A DNA stretch of 64,000 nucleotides from Psychrosphaera sp. B3R10 (GCF_018861025.1 NZ_JAHKQH010000021.1:1-64000); one strand, 5' to 3'; positions 53,182 to 62,993 are shown, counted from the stretch's first letter. A program made the numbers and translations. Notes: generated by a model from the sequence alone, not told the origin.

Positions 53182-54343
53182 AAATAAGCTCTTTAGGGCT
53201 TGATTGAACATAGTTTGTCGCTTCGTAGCCGGCCATTATCAAATGATACAGGGTACTTGCCGGGGCAGTATCGTTGATCACTTCGTTATTATTATTTAAT
53301 TGATCAATATAACGTCCTTGGTCTGGGTTACGAATAAAATGTTTTAATAACCCCGCGACGGCTTTATTTGCGTCTGATAAATAGTCGTGATCTGATTTGG
53401 TATATTGCGCTTGAGCTAAGCTGGCTTTTAGCCACTCAGTCATTGGCCAACAACGTTTGTTACCAGTGGTTACTTTGCTCTTGTGGTTAATCTCGTCAAC
53501 TAATAACTCGCCCGATTTATCTAAACCGAGCTTTATTGCATTGTGGTATAGCTCGTGACAATATTTATCTACAGGGGCTTGGGTGTATTTTTGATATTCG
53601 CGTAATAACCAAACCCATTCCATCATATGACCAGGTTCGACAATATTCCCTTTCTCACCGGCAACAGGTTGCCAATTGTCGGTAAAAAACTCTAATAAAA
53701 CTCCATTTTCATGGTCAAAAAACTGCGTTTCAAACAAGCAAAATATTTCGCCTGCTTTTGCTAACCATTTACCATCACGCGTAAATTTATATAAGGTAAG
53801 AAACGCTTCAAATAAATGCATGTGGGGGTTCTGGCGTCGATAAGGCGAATCGTAGTCACCTTCTTTCCAACCACCTGGGTGATCTTTGAGTTTTATATCA
53901 ATATCTCCCAATAATAAGTTGGCGGCATTTAACGCATTAAGATCGTTTAGAACATGATAACGCCAGCCATAGGAAAGTAATAAAAAAGCAACATCGTACA
54001 AATCTTGATGACGATTAATAATGTTGTGATCTTTATCCAAAATATGAACAAAATGTTGGCCAGTGGGATCTTTTGCGAATCGTAGTAAGTAGGCATTTAA
54101 ATTGGCAATAAGTTCGGTACCGTTATCAATCCATCCCAAATTTTGAGCGAGAGCAAAAACAAACATTTGTCGGGTTTGTACACGAACGCGTCGATTACTG
54201 GTTAAATCTGGGCTGGCATCGGCGTTAAATTTTTCGTAGCTAGCGCCATGTTCATCTATGCCTTGCTGGCTCCAAAAAGGTATCGCTTGATTTTTTAGCC
54301 ATGATTCAAACTGGTAAATTTTCTCAAAAAGCGAACTAGACAT
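53168..54343 (-). CDS. AGE-family epimerase/isomerase, probable mannose isomerase
   Basis: From ATG 54343 (GAGG six bases upstream; the TTG at 54355 is weaker) the protein has 391 residues. The alpha/alpha barrel shows FWSQQGIDEHGASYEKF, RVRVQTRQMFVFALAQ, RQNPHMHLFEAFL, EPGHMMEWVWLLREY and KRCWPMTEWLKASLAQAQY, with the conserved His pair. It resembles bacterial D-mannose isomerases (mannose to fructose) more than GlcNAc epimerases. First gene of the minus-strand operon, with a LacI operator upstream. Confidence 0.88.
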   Translation of the reverse strand: MSSSLFEKIYQFESWLKNQAIPFWSQQGIDEHGASYEKFNADASPDLTSNRRVRVQTRQMFVFALAQNLGWIDNGTELIANLNAYLLRFAKDPTGQHFVHILDKDHNIINRHQDLYDVAFLLLSYGWRYHVLNDLNALNAANLLLGDIDIKLKDHPGGWKEGDYDSPYRRQNPHMHLFEAFLTLYKFTRDGKWLAKAGEIFCLFETQFFDHENGVLLEFFTDNWQPVAGEKGNIVEPGHMMEWVWLLREYQKYTQAPVDKYCHELYHNAIKLGLDKSGELLVDEINHKSKVTTGNKRCWPMTEWLKASLAQAQYTKSDHDYLSDANKAVAGLLKHFIRNPDQGRYIDQLNNNNEVINDTAPASTLYHLIMAGYEATNYVQSSPKELIYAVR

Positions 54344-54427
54344 ATAAAACCTCAAATTAACGTCATAAAATTAGGGCGTTGGTTAAGGTTGTTCCTTAAT
54401 CAACTGAACATACTTTGACATATGAAG

Positions 54428-54439
54428 TGAACCGGTTCA
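54428..54439. promoter_or_regulatory. LacI-type operator 3 (isomerase-mutase-esterase operon)
   Basis: Perfect TGAACCGGTTCA, 85 bases upstream of the isomerase start. A leader hairpin (GTTGGTTAAGG / CCTTAATCAAC, 54379-54404) lies between operator and gene. Confidence 0.88.
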
Positions 54440-54773
54440 ATTGTTATTTTGTTTTAACGGAAATAAAAGTATAAGCCTACTATTTTTAAACATAATTTTA
54501 ACAGAAGAACGCAACGACTAATTATTGTTTTGGTTAACTGGCTAAAACTCTCGTTAACCCTATGCGTGTTAGGTGGAAAAAACATTCTACCTATTTTAAA
54601 GTGTTTGTTATCAGCTTCTTATATTGAAAATGTTATTCGCGTGAACATGCCACCTTTAACAAGTTTATATTAAAATATTTTGGCGGAAATAAGATCCACT
54701 ATAGGTATAGAAGGCCGGTTGTTACGATTAGGTATGGCGCGCAAATGTTACTGATTCGAGATAACAATTTAAG

Positions 54774-54803
54774 TTGACAGGCTAAATTATTATTGATTAT
54801 ATA
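54774..54803 (+). promoter_or_regulatory. Sigma-70 promoter of the GPH transporter gene
   Basis: TTGACA at 54774-54779 and TATATA at 54798-54803 are 18 bases apart. The predicted start near 54810 falls next to operator 4, so repressor binding would block transcription initiation. Confidence 0.7.
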
Positions 54804-54814
54804 CAGTCATCTTG

Positions 54815-54826
54815 TGAACCGGTTCA
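54815..54826. promoter_or_regulatory. LacI-type operator 4 (GPH transporter)
   Basis: Perfect TGAACCGGTTCA, about 12 bases after the -10 hexamer of the transporter promoter. Confidence 0.88.
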
Positions 54827-54920
54827 AGGGTAGGTGCAAAATAATAATAGAAAATGAGCATAATTTAACAAACCAGATACAAAAATTAATTGTCAGTAAC
54901 ATGACTGTAGAGACTAAAAT

Positions 54921-56327
54921 ATGATTTTGAATGATGACCGTCCAAGTTTAAAAGAAAAGGTAGGCTATGGCCTTGGTGACTTTGCGTCATCGATGTTTTG
55001 GAAGTTATTTGCTGTTTATTTAATGATTTTTTATACCGATGTTTTTGGTATGTCTGCCGCAGCGGTAGGTACAATGTTTTTGTTGGTACGTGTTTGGGAC
55101 GCTGCAAATGATCCAATTATGGGGATTATTGCTGATAGAACTAACACCCGTTGGGGAAAATTTAGACCCTTCATATTATTCGGCGCGATCCCATTTGCAC
55201 TTGTTGGCGTATTAACATTCACCACGCCGGATTGGGCGATGGAATACAAAATTGTTTACGCTTATGTTACGTACAGTTTAATGATGATGGTGTATACGCT
55301 AGTAAATGTCCCCTATGGTTCATTGTTAGGTGTTATGTCTTCATACAGCGAAGACAGAACAAGTCTTGCGTCTTTTCGGATGGTATTTGCCTTTGCAGGC
55401 GGCATTGCCTCATTAGCTATGGTTGAGCCGTTACTTGCATACTTTAGTACTTTCGGCAGCTCGGAACCCGACATGAAAGCTGGCTGGATGTATACGGTTA
55501 TGGTGTTTGGCTTGATATGTTCAATTATGTTTTATTTTACGTTTGCCTGGACAAAAGAACGAGTGCAACCGCCGGCAGAACAGCAAAATTCGCTAAAGTC
55601 AGATTTTAGAAATCTAGCTAAAAACAAACATTGGTTTATTTTATTAGGTGCGGCCTTATCGACGCTTATTTTTAACAGCATAAGAGATGGCTCTGCCGTT
55701 TACTATTTAAAGTACTTTTTTGCGATAAAAGAAATCGATATTTTTGGTATTTCATTTAGTTTGATTGCGACATACCTTGTCATTGGTCAAGCTGCCAATA
55801 TTGTTGGGGTTATTTTAGCAAAACCGATTTCGACATATATAGGTAAAAAGAATACGTTTATGTACGCCATGTTTATCGCTGCATTTTTAAGTATATCGGT
55901 GTTTTACTTGGGTAATGACCAAGTGTGGATGATTTTACTATCCCAAGTTGTGATTAGTATGTGTGCGGGTATTATTTTTCCTTTGTTGTGGTCTATGTAT
56001 GCAGACACGGCCGATTACTCTGAATTTACGACAGGACGCCGTTCTACGGGGCTTATCTTTTCATCCGCATCGTTTGCCCAAAAAATGGGTTGGACAATTG
56101 GCGGGGCTATTACCGGCTGGACATTAGCGTTTTACGGTTATGAAGCAAATGTAGATCAAAGTGAGTCAGCGAAAGAAGGCTTACGAATGATGGTGAGTTA
56201 TTTACCAGGACTTGGCGCACTGTTGTCTGGGATCTTCATTTATTTTTATAGCCTAACGGATGACGTGGTAGAAGATATTAATATTAAATTACGCAGTGGT
56301 GTCACAGCGGTGTCTAATCCTGAATAG
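54921..56327 (+). CDS. GPH-family sugar:cation symporter
   Basis: The 468-residue protein has about 12 membrane spans and the GPH/MelB signature: GYGLGDFASSMFWKLFAVYL near the start, then VWDAANDPIMGIIADRTNTRWGKFRPFIL, with the cation-binding Asp residues. It should bring mannobiose or short manno-oligosaccharides into the cytoplasm in symport with Na+ or H+. Preceded by a promoter with a LacI operator. A shared terminator separates it from the convergent lacI gene. Confidence 0.92.
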   Translation: MILNDDRPSLKEKVGYGLGDFASSMFWKLFAVYLMIFYTDVFGMSAAAVGTMFLLVRVWDAANDPIMGIIADRTNTRWGKFRPFILFGAIPFALVGVLTFTTPDWAMEYKIVYAYVTYSLMMMVYTLVNVPYGSLLGVMSSYSEDRTSLASFRMVFAFAGGIASLAMVEPLLAYFSTFGSSEPDMKAGWMYTVMVFGLICSIMFYFTFAWTKERVQPPAEQQNSLKSDFRNLAKNKHWFILLGAALSTLIFNSIRDGSAVYYLKYFFAIKEIDIFGISFSLIATYLVIGQAANIVGVILAKPISTYIGKKNTFMYAMFIAAFLSISVFYLGNDQVWMILLSQVVISMCAGIIFPLLWSMYADTADYSEFTTGRRSTGLIFSSASFAQKMGWTIGGAITGWTLAFYGYEANVDQSESAKEGLRMMVSYLPGLGALLSGIFIYFYSLTDDVVEDINIKLRSGVTAVSNPE

Positions 56328-56390
56328 AGCGTAAATTAACGTTAACTATGAGACGGGTAAAACAGTCTATAAGATTTTTCAAATAATAAT

Positions 56391-56426
56391 AAAGGCCTAA
56401 GCGAGTTAATTCGATTAGGCTTTTTA
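56391..56426. terminator. Bidirectional terminator
   Basis: GGCCTAA and TTAGGCT form the outer stem with an inner CGAGTTAATTCG palindrome. There are A residues before and TTTTT after, so it can serve both the transporter and the lacI gene. Confidence 0.75.
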
Positions 56427-56431
56427 ATGTT

Positions 56432-57427
56432 TTATTTAATTGCTGAAGTGCTTTCTCGAATAATAAAGTCATACGGCAGTACATATTCGGTTTGATTTGG
56501 GTTTTTCCCCTCTAGTAATTGCAGCAATAATTCAGCGGACTTTTCACCAATCTTTTGGGCAGGTTGAGAAATAGTCGTAAGGGCAGGGTTTACGTAACGA
56601 GACACCTGTAGATCATCGAATCCTGTGATGGAAATATCTTCTGGTATTTTAAGTCCGTTGTTTAACATGCCTTTCATTGCTGAAATTGCCATGTCGTCAT
56701 TCATACAAAAAAGCGCTGTAGGCATTTTATCTTTTAGTCGGTAGAAATATTCTGATGCACTTAATCCAGACCAAAAGTTAAAGTCGCCGCCATATATTAA
56801 TTCTGGTTCAAATTTGATCCCTGCTTTTTCGATTGAATTCCGATAACCTTTTAAACGGTCAATACTGTGTGGGTTATCTTCTAGTCCCGAAATCACCCCA
56901 ATACGACGATGGCCAAGTGAAATTAAGTAGTCGACTACTTTTTCACTGGCGCCAACGTTGTCGATTCTAACCGAAGGGTACGGTGTGTTTTCACAGCCTC
57001 CAGCACTTACTGCGACCACATTCTCTAACGGTAATATTGAACCTTGGTCCATATGCGGACACAAGTTAACTAGACCGTCAGCCAATCGAGTTTCAACCAT
57101 CTTTATGTATTCTTGTTCCCGTTGTTTTTCACCATTGGTATCACCTAGCAATACACTAAATCCATGTTTGTGCACCACATGTTCTATGCCACTAATGACC
57201 TGTGCAAAAAATAAATTGGCAATATCCGGGACTAAAATAACGATGGTTTTTGATTGTTTGTTTCGAAATTTCTGGGAAAGCATGTTTGGTTTGTAATTAA
57301 GTTTAGTGATAGCCGCTTGAACTTTAGACAAACTTTTAGGTGACACCGATTTTGGGTCACTCAAGGCTTTTGAAATCGTCCCGGTGGATAACCCCGATTC
57401 TTTTGCGACATCTCTAATTGTACTCAT
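56432..57427 (-). CDS. LacI-family regulator of the mannan locus
   Basis: From ATG 57427 (AGGA six bases upstream) the protein has 331 residues. The N-terminal helix-turn-helix STIRDVAKESGLSTGTISKA with hinge SPKSLSKVQAAITKLNY is followed by a periplasmic-binding-type ligand domain (ILVPDIANLFFAQVISGIEH, ALFCMNDDMAISAM, TGFDDLQVSRYVNPALTTI). It is the only LacI protein here and its own promoter region carries operator 5. It most likely binds TGAACCGGTTCA at all six sites and is released by a mannan-derived sugar. Confidence 0.93.
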   Translation of the reverse strand: MSTIRDVAKESGLSTGTISKALSDPKSVSPKSLSKVQAAITKLNYKPNMLSQKFRNKQSKTIVILVPDIANLFFAQVISGIEHVVHKHGFSVLLGDTNGEKQREQEYIKMVETRLADGLVNLCPHMDQGSILPLENVVAVSAGGCENTPYPSVRIDNVGASEKVVDYLISLGHRRIGVISGLEDNPHSIDRLKGYRNSIEKAGIKFEPELIYGGDFNFWSGLSASEYFYRLKDKMPTALFCMNDDMAISAMKGMLNNGLKIPEDISITGFDDLQVSRYVNPALTTISQPAQKIGEKSAELLLQLLEGKNPNQTEYVLPYDFIIRESTSAIK

Positions 57428-57559
57428 ACAGATCCTTTCCAAAATATTTGACGGTATTTCGATGAAATTAAAACAATTATTCCGATATTTTAACCTGAAT
57501 ATTCAATCAAGGTGAAATAATTCTAGTAAATAATGACTAAACAATATAAATTACGTAAA

Positions 57560-57571
57560 TGAACCGGTTCA
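57560..57571. promoter_or_regulatory. LacI-type operator 5 (lacI promoter)
   Basis: Perfect TGAACCGGTTCA about 133 bases upstream of the lacI start, giving autoregulation or joint control with the divergent GH130 gene. Confidence 0.86.
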
Positions 57572-57727
57572 TGTTGTGGTTGTTTAGTATTTAGAAGCGT
57601 CTGGTAACAGTTGCTTTTTCATTTAGTTGCTGCGGTTCATTTAATACTAATTATTAATGGATTGAGTTTTAAATTTAGTGGCAAGTGCAATCAGCGTTTA
57701 TCAAGATTTGAAACTGTCCACTCAAGA

Positions 57728-57739
57728 TGAACCGGTTAA
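57728..57739. promoter_or_regulatory. LacI-type operator 6 (GH130 operon)
   Basis: TGAACCGGTTAA, one mismatch from the palindrome, about 107 bases upstream of the GH130 start. Confidence 0.78.
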
Positions 57740-57845
57740 TTTTAGTGAAGTGACTTAGGCGTAACTCTGTTGCTAAACAGACTATTCAGAGTCAGTTGAT
57801 AGCTAAATGAAATGTGACTTAAAACAAATACCAGAGAAGTAATTT

Positions 57846-59033
57846 ATGACTAATTTAACATCGCTTACATTTGATAAAAAACTAATGACCTTATTAGCGG
57901 ATAATGAAGATTTACTTTCATTAACAAACCAACCAGCTAACAAATACAATGGTATTTTTCAGCGGTGGGTAAACCCCATCATTACTCGCGACCATATCCC
58001 GTTAAATTGGCGTTATGACTTTAATGAAAAAAGTAACCCGATGTTATTAGAGCGCATTGGCGTAAATGCAACACTCAATTCTGGTGCAATGTTATTTAAT
58101 GGCAAATATATTGTGGTCGTCCGAGTTGAAGGCAACGACAGAAAATCGTTTTTTGCTGTTGCAGAAAGTGACAACGGTATCGACAATTTTCGATTTTGGT
58201 CAAATCCAATCACGATGCCGGAAACCGAGGAGCCGGATACCAATGTTTATGATATGCGATTAACAGCCCATGAAGATGGTTTTATCTATGGATTGTTTTG
58301 CACTGAGCGAAAAGATAAAACATTAATGGAGAATACCAGTGCTGCTGAAGCACAATGTGGCATTGCTCGCACCAAAGACTTAGTTACATGGGAACGCCTA
58401 CCAGATTTAATCACCTATTCAGGACAGCAGCGAAACGTTGTATTACATTCTGAATTTGTTGATGGAAAATATGCTTTATTTACAAGGCCACAGGACGGCT
58501 TTATTAGTGTGGGCGGTGGCGGTGGCATAGGGTGGGGTTTGACTGAATCTATGGAAAATGCCGAAATCAAAGACGAAGTTATTGTCGATTCAAAAACCTA
58601 CCACACAATAAACGAAGTTAAAAACGGGCAAGGTCCTGCACCGCTTAAAACAACGGAAGGTTGGTTGCACTTAGCTCACGGCGTGCGTAACACCGCAGCG
58701 GGTTTGCGATATGTGTTATACGCCTTTATGACAGACTTAAAACAACCGTGGAAAATTATTCACAAACCAGCAGGGCATTTAATCGCCCCAGAGGGGTGTG
58801 AGCGAGTGGGCGATGTATCCAACGTGGTATTTAGCAACGGTTGGATTGTTAATGACAATGGTGATGTTCATATTTATTACGCTTCGTCAGACACACGTAT
58901 GCATGTAGCAACCACGTCTATCTTACAGCTCATCGACTATTGTAAAAATACACCCGAAGATGGTTATCGTTCCGCATTATCGGTTAATGCCATTAATCAA
59001 CTGATTTCCCAAAATGAACATCACCAACAATAA
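57846..59033 (+). CDS. GH130 mannosylglucose/mannobiose phosphorylase
   Basis: The 395-residue five-bladed propeller protein shows GH130_1 features: NPMLLERIGVNATLNSGAML, VVRVEGNDRKSFFAVAESD, the catalytic Asp136 in TNVYDMRLT, GQGPAPLKTTEGWLHLAHG and GDVSNVVFSNGWI. The best-characterised subgroup phosphorolyses 4-O-beta-mannosyl-glucose to mannose-1-phosphate and glucose. The cellobiose 2-epimerase gene that makes its substrate from mannobiose begins ten bases after its stop, which supports that specificity. Confidence 0.93.
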   Translation: MTNLTSLTFDKKLMTLLADNEDLLSLTNQPANKYNGIFQRWVNPIITRDHIPLNWRYDFNEKSNPMLLERIGVNATLNSGAMLFNGKYIVVVRVEGNDRKSFFAVAESDNGIDNFRFWSNPITMPETEEPDTNVYDMRLTAHEDGFIYGLFCTERKDKTLMENTSAAEAQCGIARTKDLVTWERLPDLITYSGQQRNVVLHSEFVDGKYALFTRPQDGFISVGGGGGIGWGLTESMENAEIKDEVIVDSKTYHTINEVKNGQGPAPLKTTEGWLHLAHGVRNTAAGLRYVLYAFMTDLKQPWKIIHKPAGHLIAPEGCERVGDVSNVVFSNGWIVNDNGDVHIYYASSDTRMHVATTSILQLIDYCKNTPEDGYRSALSVNAINQLISQNEHHQQ

Positions 59034-59043
59034 GGAAATACGG

Positions 59044-60249
59044 ATGGACAACGTATTGTTTTCAAAAAAATCTGCGGTCACTGAGCTCTCTGCGATTAGT
59101 GAATGGTGGTTAAAAAACACTTTAGATCACCAACACGGCGGGTTTGTTGGACAAGTCGACTTTTGGGGAAATATCGTTGAAGGTGAAAGTAAAGGAATAG
59201 TACAAAACAGCCGTATCTTGTGGTTTTACAGTGAAAGCGCCATGTTTAGTGGCAAGGACGATGACAAAAATGCTGCGGACAGAGCGTTCGAATATCTAAT
59301 AAGCTATTTTGATGATATTGAAAATGGCGGTGCATTTTGGGAAGTGTCATCAACCGGTGAATTGGTCAATGGTAAAAAACAGACCTACGGGCAGAGTTTT
59401 TGTATTTATGCTTTTTGTGCTTATTACCGATTAACAGGAAACAAACTAGCTGTAGAAAAGTCGATGGAATATTTTGAGCTAATTGAAAAATATGCTCGAG
59501 ATAAAAAGTGTGGTGGTTATGTAGAAGCTTATACACAAACGTGGCAACCCATCGACGATTTTCGACTTAGTGATAAAGATTTAAATGCACCTAAGTCAAT
59601 GAATACGCATTTACATGTGTTAGAGGCTTATAGTGCGTTATATGCAGTTAAGCCAGAAGCAAAGATAAAAGAAGCGTTGGCACATGTAATTGACGTTTTT
59701 AATGATTTTATAATCGATAAGTCGACTAACCATTTAAAGTTGTTTTTTGATATGCAATGGCAAGATATTTCAAAAACGGTGTCTTATGGTCATGATATCG
59801 AGGCCAGCTGGTTACTTTGGGAAGCCGTTGAAATATTAGGCGACAGCAATAAATTAGCCTACTTCAAACCGATTATTATCTCATTAGCTGAAACGTGTTT
59901 AAATGAAGCCATAGGTGAACATGGCCAAGTTTGTGATGAATATGAAATAGCATCACAAAAACGTCACGAAGAAAGTTACTGGTGGGTTCAAGCTGAAGCA
60001 TTAGTTGGCTTTTTAAATGTCTACTATTTAACTGGTGAAGCTAGATATATCAAAGCTTGCAATGACATATGGGTATTCATTAATAATCATCATATAGACG
60101 CAAAAGCAGGTGAATGGCATTGGCTTTCAAATATGGATAATAACCAAGGATCTTGTATTTATAAGGCGGGATTTTGGAAAGCACCGTATCATAACGGTCG
60201 CGCTATGATGGAAGTAGCAAAATTATTCGATTTAATCAAAGGGGAATAA
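59044..60249 (+). CDS. Cellobiose/mannobiose 2-epimerase (AGE superfamily)
   Basis: From ATG 59044 (AAGGAA seven bases upstream; the frame is open further into the GH130 gene) the protein has 401 residues. It shows DHQHGGFVGQVDFWGN, QNSRILWFYSESAMF, TYGQSFCIYAFCAYYRLTG, HLHVLEAYSALYA and the C-terminal GECHWLS-like block GEWHWLSNMD, with the four catalytic His. It would epimerise mannobiose to mannosyl-glucose, the substrate of GH130. It is followed two bases later by the GH5 gene. Confidence 0.93.
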   Translation: MDNVLFSKKSAVTELSAISEWWLKNTLDHQHGGFVGQVDFWGNIVEGESKGIVQNSRILWFYSESAMFSGKDDDKNAADRAFEYLISYFDDIENGGAFWEVSSTGELVNGKKQTYGQSFCIYAFCAYYRLTGNKLAVEKSMEYFELIEKYARDKKCGGYVEAYTQTWQPIDDFRLSDKDLNAPKSMNTHLHVLEAYSALYAVKPEAKIKEALAHVIDVFNDFIIDKSTNHLKLFFDMQWQDISKTVSYGHDIEASWLLWEAVEILGDSNKLAYFKPIIISLAETCLNEAIGEHGQVCDEYEIASQKRHEESYWWVQAEALVGFLNVYYLTGEARYIKACNDIWVFINNHHIDAKAGEWHWLSNMDNNQGSCIYKAGFWKAPYHNGRAMMEVAKLFDLIKGE

Positions 60250-60251
60250 TA

Positions 60252-62984
60252 ATGTTTAAATTAGTCAGTTTATTAATTATGTTGTTATTTTCTTTAACAA
60301 GCTTTGCGGGGTTTGAACATTTTATTTCCCGAGATGGGCATCAACTAAGAGATGGCAACAAGATCTTTCGTTTTGCCGGACTAAATGCCCCTGAATTACA
60401 TCGTATTGAGGATGATGTTAAGGGCGTTTGTAAAGCAGATCGCCGAGGTTGGGGGCAATTTTTTAAATGGCCAACATCTGACGAGCAACAAAATTGGATA
60501 AAAGCGCTCGTTAAGTCGGGACATAAAGCGACTCGAATTTATGTACTTTCCGTTGAACACCCAGACGATATTGCATGTACTCGCGAGTCTCACATCCTCA
60601 AACCTGTGGATACGAAAAAGGGTAATAACCAAATTGCAATGCCGGTGCTAAATGAAACCGCAATGGTGGTGTACGACCAAATGATCGCTCACGCCAGTGA
60701 GCAAAAGCTAAGATTGATTTTGCCTTTTATTGACCATTGGCAGTGGTGGGGTGGACGTCAAGAACTAGCGGCATTTTACGATGAAACCCAAGACGACTTT
60801 TATAACGTAAACAGCAAAACATTTAGCGCTTATTTAGATATTATTAAGCAAGTTATCACTCGAAAAAATACCATCACCGGTCGTTATTATTATCAAGAAA
60901 AAGCAATAATGGCTTGGGAAACGGGTAACGAACTAAAAGACAGTACGGCTGAATTTGTGGCTTTGACGGCGGCACATATAAAGTCTTTAGCGCCCAACCA
61001 ACTTGTGGTTGATGGCAACTATTTGTCAATTTTAGAACATTCACTGAATGACCCAAATATTGACATTATTAATAATCATTTTTATACAGTTAACGACAAT
61101 AACAAGCCGCAAACTATTAAAGATGATCTAGCAAAAATAGCCGGTAAAAAAGTCTATTTAGTTGGTGAGTATGGTTTGAAACCAATCAAAGGTATAGCTG
61201 AGATTATGCACACCGCCACTCATTTTGAACTTAATGGCGCACAAGCGGCAGGGGCCTTTATTTGGGGATTTCGAGGTCATCGTAATGACGGTGGTTTTTA
61301 TTTTCATCGGGAAGGTAACAGCCCTTATTACAGTTACCATTTACCGGGCTTTGACGCCGGTAAAGATTATCAAGAACTCGAAGTGACAAATCTTATTCGA
61401 TTGGCTCAGGCACAAATGGATGGGTTGTCGAAAGCGCCTCAATTGCCCGTTCCTGAACCGCCAGTTATTAGGGCGATTTCACCGGACCGAAAAATTACTT
61501 GGATGGGGTCACCTTTAGGAAGAAGTTATCGAGTTGAACGAAAACAGATAAATGGATCAAAATGGCATGTTATTGGCGATAATATCTCTGATGGTAAAAA
61601 CAAGTTTGATCCAACATTAGATACCTTATTTCAAGATACCGAACGGTTAACCCCTGGGCAAACATTCCTCTATCGTATTGTTGCGAAAAACGAAAGTGGT
61701 GAGTCTGCACCGTCAAATGAAATTGAACACAAGGTTATTGCTCCAAATAGCTTTATACAAACCATTAATGGCCAGTTTAAACGCGACGGCAAACCTTACT
61801 ATTTTATTGGCACCAACTATTGGTATGGACCTTTAATTGCGGCAAAAAATGGTGACCGAAGTCGCTTAACGTTAGAGTTAGATCAATTACAACAAATTGG
61901 TGTAAACAATTTACGTATTTTAGTGGGAGCTGATGGCGGAAATGGTCATTCTGTTGTTAAACCTGCGTTACAATTTCAGCAAGGTAAATACGACTTAACT
62001 TTATTAGAGGGTTTAGATTATTTATTAGTTGAAATGAAAAAACGGAACATGGTTGCTGTTTTGTATTTAACCAATAATTGGATCTGGTCAGGTGGTATGT
62101 CGCAATACCTAAATTGGAATGGTTACGGCGACGTGCCAAACCCATTTAACGAAGATACAACATGGGCTGATTACATGTCGTATACCCAACAGTTTCATCG
62201 TTGTATTCCGTGTACAAATGCCTTTTATCGTCATGTAGAAAAAATAGTTACTCGAACAAACTCGATAACAGGCCAGGCATATAACACAGACTCAACTATT
62301 ATGTCGTGGCAATTAGCGAATGAACCTAGGGTATTTACCCAAGCTAATTACGAGCCATTTAAAGAGTGGCTCGATACCTCAGTAGCACTGCTTAAAAAAC
62401 TTGCACCGTTTCAACTGGTTTCAACGGGTAATGAAGGTGCAGCAGGTAGTTTAAATCGTGTCGATGTTTATCAAAAATTGCATGATAATCCGAATATTGA
62501 TTATCTGACGATGCATATCTGGCCAAAAAATTGGAACTGGTATCAAAAATATGACAAAAATAACAATGATATTCAGGCTGAATCAACTTTGGTTGCTATT
62601 GAAAAAGCAAAACAATATATGGCTGAGCATGTTAACGTTGCCGTTGAATTAAACAAACCTATAGTGTTATCTGAGTTTGGTTTTCCGCGTAATTTGGAAC
62701 GTTTAAAGCCAAATACATCTACTGTGTATCGAGACAAGTTTTTTGCGAGTATTTTTGATCTGGTGCTAAAAAGCAAAAACAACAGTCAGGTGTTAGCGGG
62801 ACTTAATTTTTGGGCATATGGCGGTAATGGGCATGCAAACCCTGACCATAATGGTGTTTGGCATTTAGGCGACGATTATATGGGTGACCCAGCGCAGGAA
62901 CCACAGGGACTAAACAATGTCTTTTCGACGGATAAAAAAACTTTATTATTAGTTGAAGAACTGAATATTAATTTGCATAACTAA
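60252..62984 (+). CDS. Secreted double-GH5 (GH5-Fn3-GH5) beta-mannanase
   Basis: The 910-residue protein has a signal peptide (LVSLLIMLLFSLTSFAG), a first GH5 domain (about 22-390, acid/base Glu227 in GNELKD, nucleophile Glu306 in VGEYG), a fibronectin-III-like linker (about 400-495, FLYRIVAKNESGESAPSN), and a second GH5 domain (about 500-900, acid/base Glu691 in LANEPR, nucleophile Glu808 in LSEFGFPR). Both are of the GH5_7 mannanase type and both keep catalytic Glu. The two barrels differ strongly from each other. It would cut mannan outside or in the periplasm. Last gene of the GH130-epimerase operon; a terminator follows. Confidence 0.9.
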   Translation: MFKLVSLLIMLLFSLTSFAGFEHFISRDGHQLRDGNKIFRFAGLNAPELHRIEDDVKGVCKADRRGWGQFFKWPTSDEQQNWIKALVKSGHKATRIYVLSVEHPDDIACTRESHILKPVDTKKGNNQIAMPVLNETAMVVYDQMIAHASEQKLRLILPFIDHWQWWGGRQELAAFYDETQDDFYNVNSKTFSAYLDIIKQVITRKNTITGRYYYQEKAIMAWETGNELKDSTAEFVALTAAHIKSLAPNQLVVDGNYLSILEHSLNDPNIDIINNHFYTVNDNNKPQTIKDDLAKIAGKKVYLVGEYGLKPIKGIAEIMHTATHFELNGAQAAGAFIWGFRGHRNDGGFYFHREGNSPYYSYHLPGFDAGKDYQELEVTNLIRLAQAQMDGLSKAPQLPVPEPPVIRAISPDRKITWMGSPLGRSYRVERKQINGSKWHVIGDNISDGKNKFDPTLDTLFQDTERLTPGQTFLYRIVAKNESGESAPSNEIEHKVIAPNSFIQTINGQFKRDGKPYYFIGTNYWYGPLIAAKNGDRSRLTLELDQLQQIGVNNLRILVGADGGNGHSVVKPALQFQQGKYDLTLLEGLDYLLVEMKKRNMVAVLYLTNNWIWSGGMSQYLNWNGYGDVPNPFNEDTTWADYMSYTQQFHRCIPCTNAFYRHVEKIVTRTNSITGQAYNTDSTIMSWQLANEPRVFTQANYEPFKEWLDTSVALLKKLAPFQLVSTGNEGAAGSLNRVDVYQKLHDNPNIDYLTMHIWPKNWNWYQKYDKNNNDIQAESTLVAIEKAKQYMAEHVNVAVELNKPIVLSEFGFPRNLERLKPNTSTVYRDKFFASIFDLVLKSKNNSQVLAGLNFWAYGGNGHANPDHNGVWHLGDDYMGDPAQEPQGLNNVFSTDKKTLLLVEELNINLHN

Positions 62985-62993
62985 CTTTGTATT

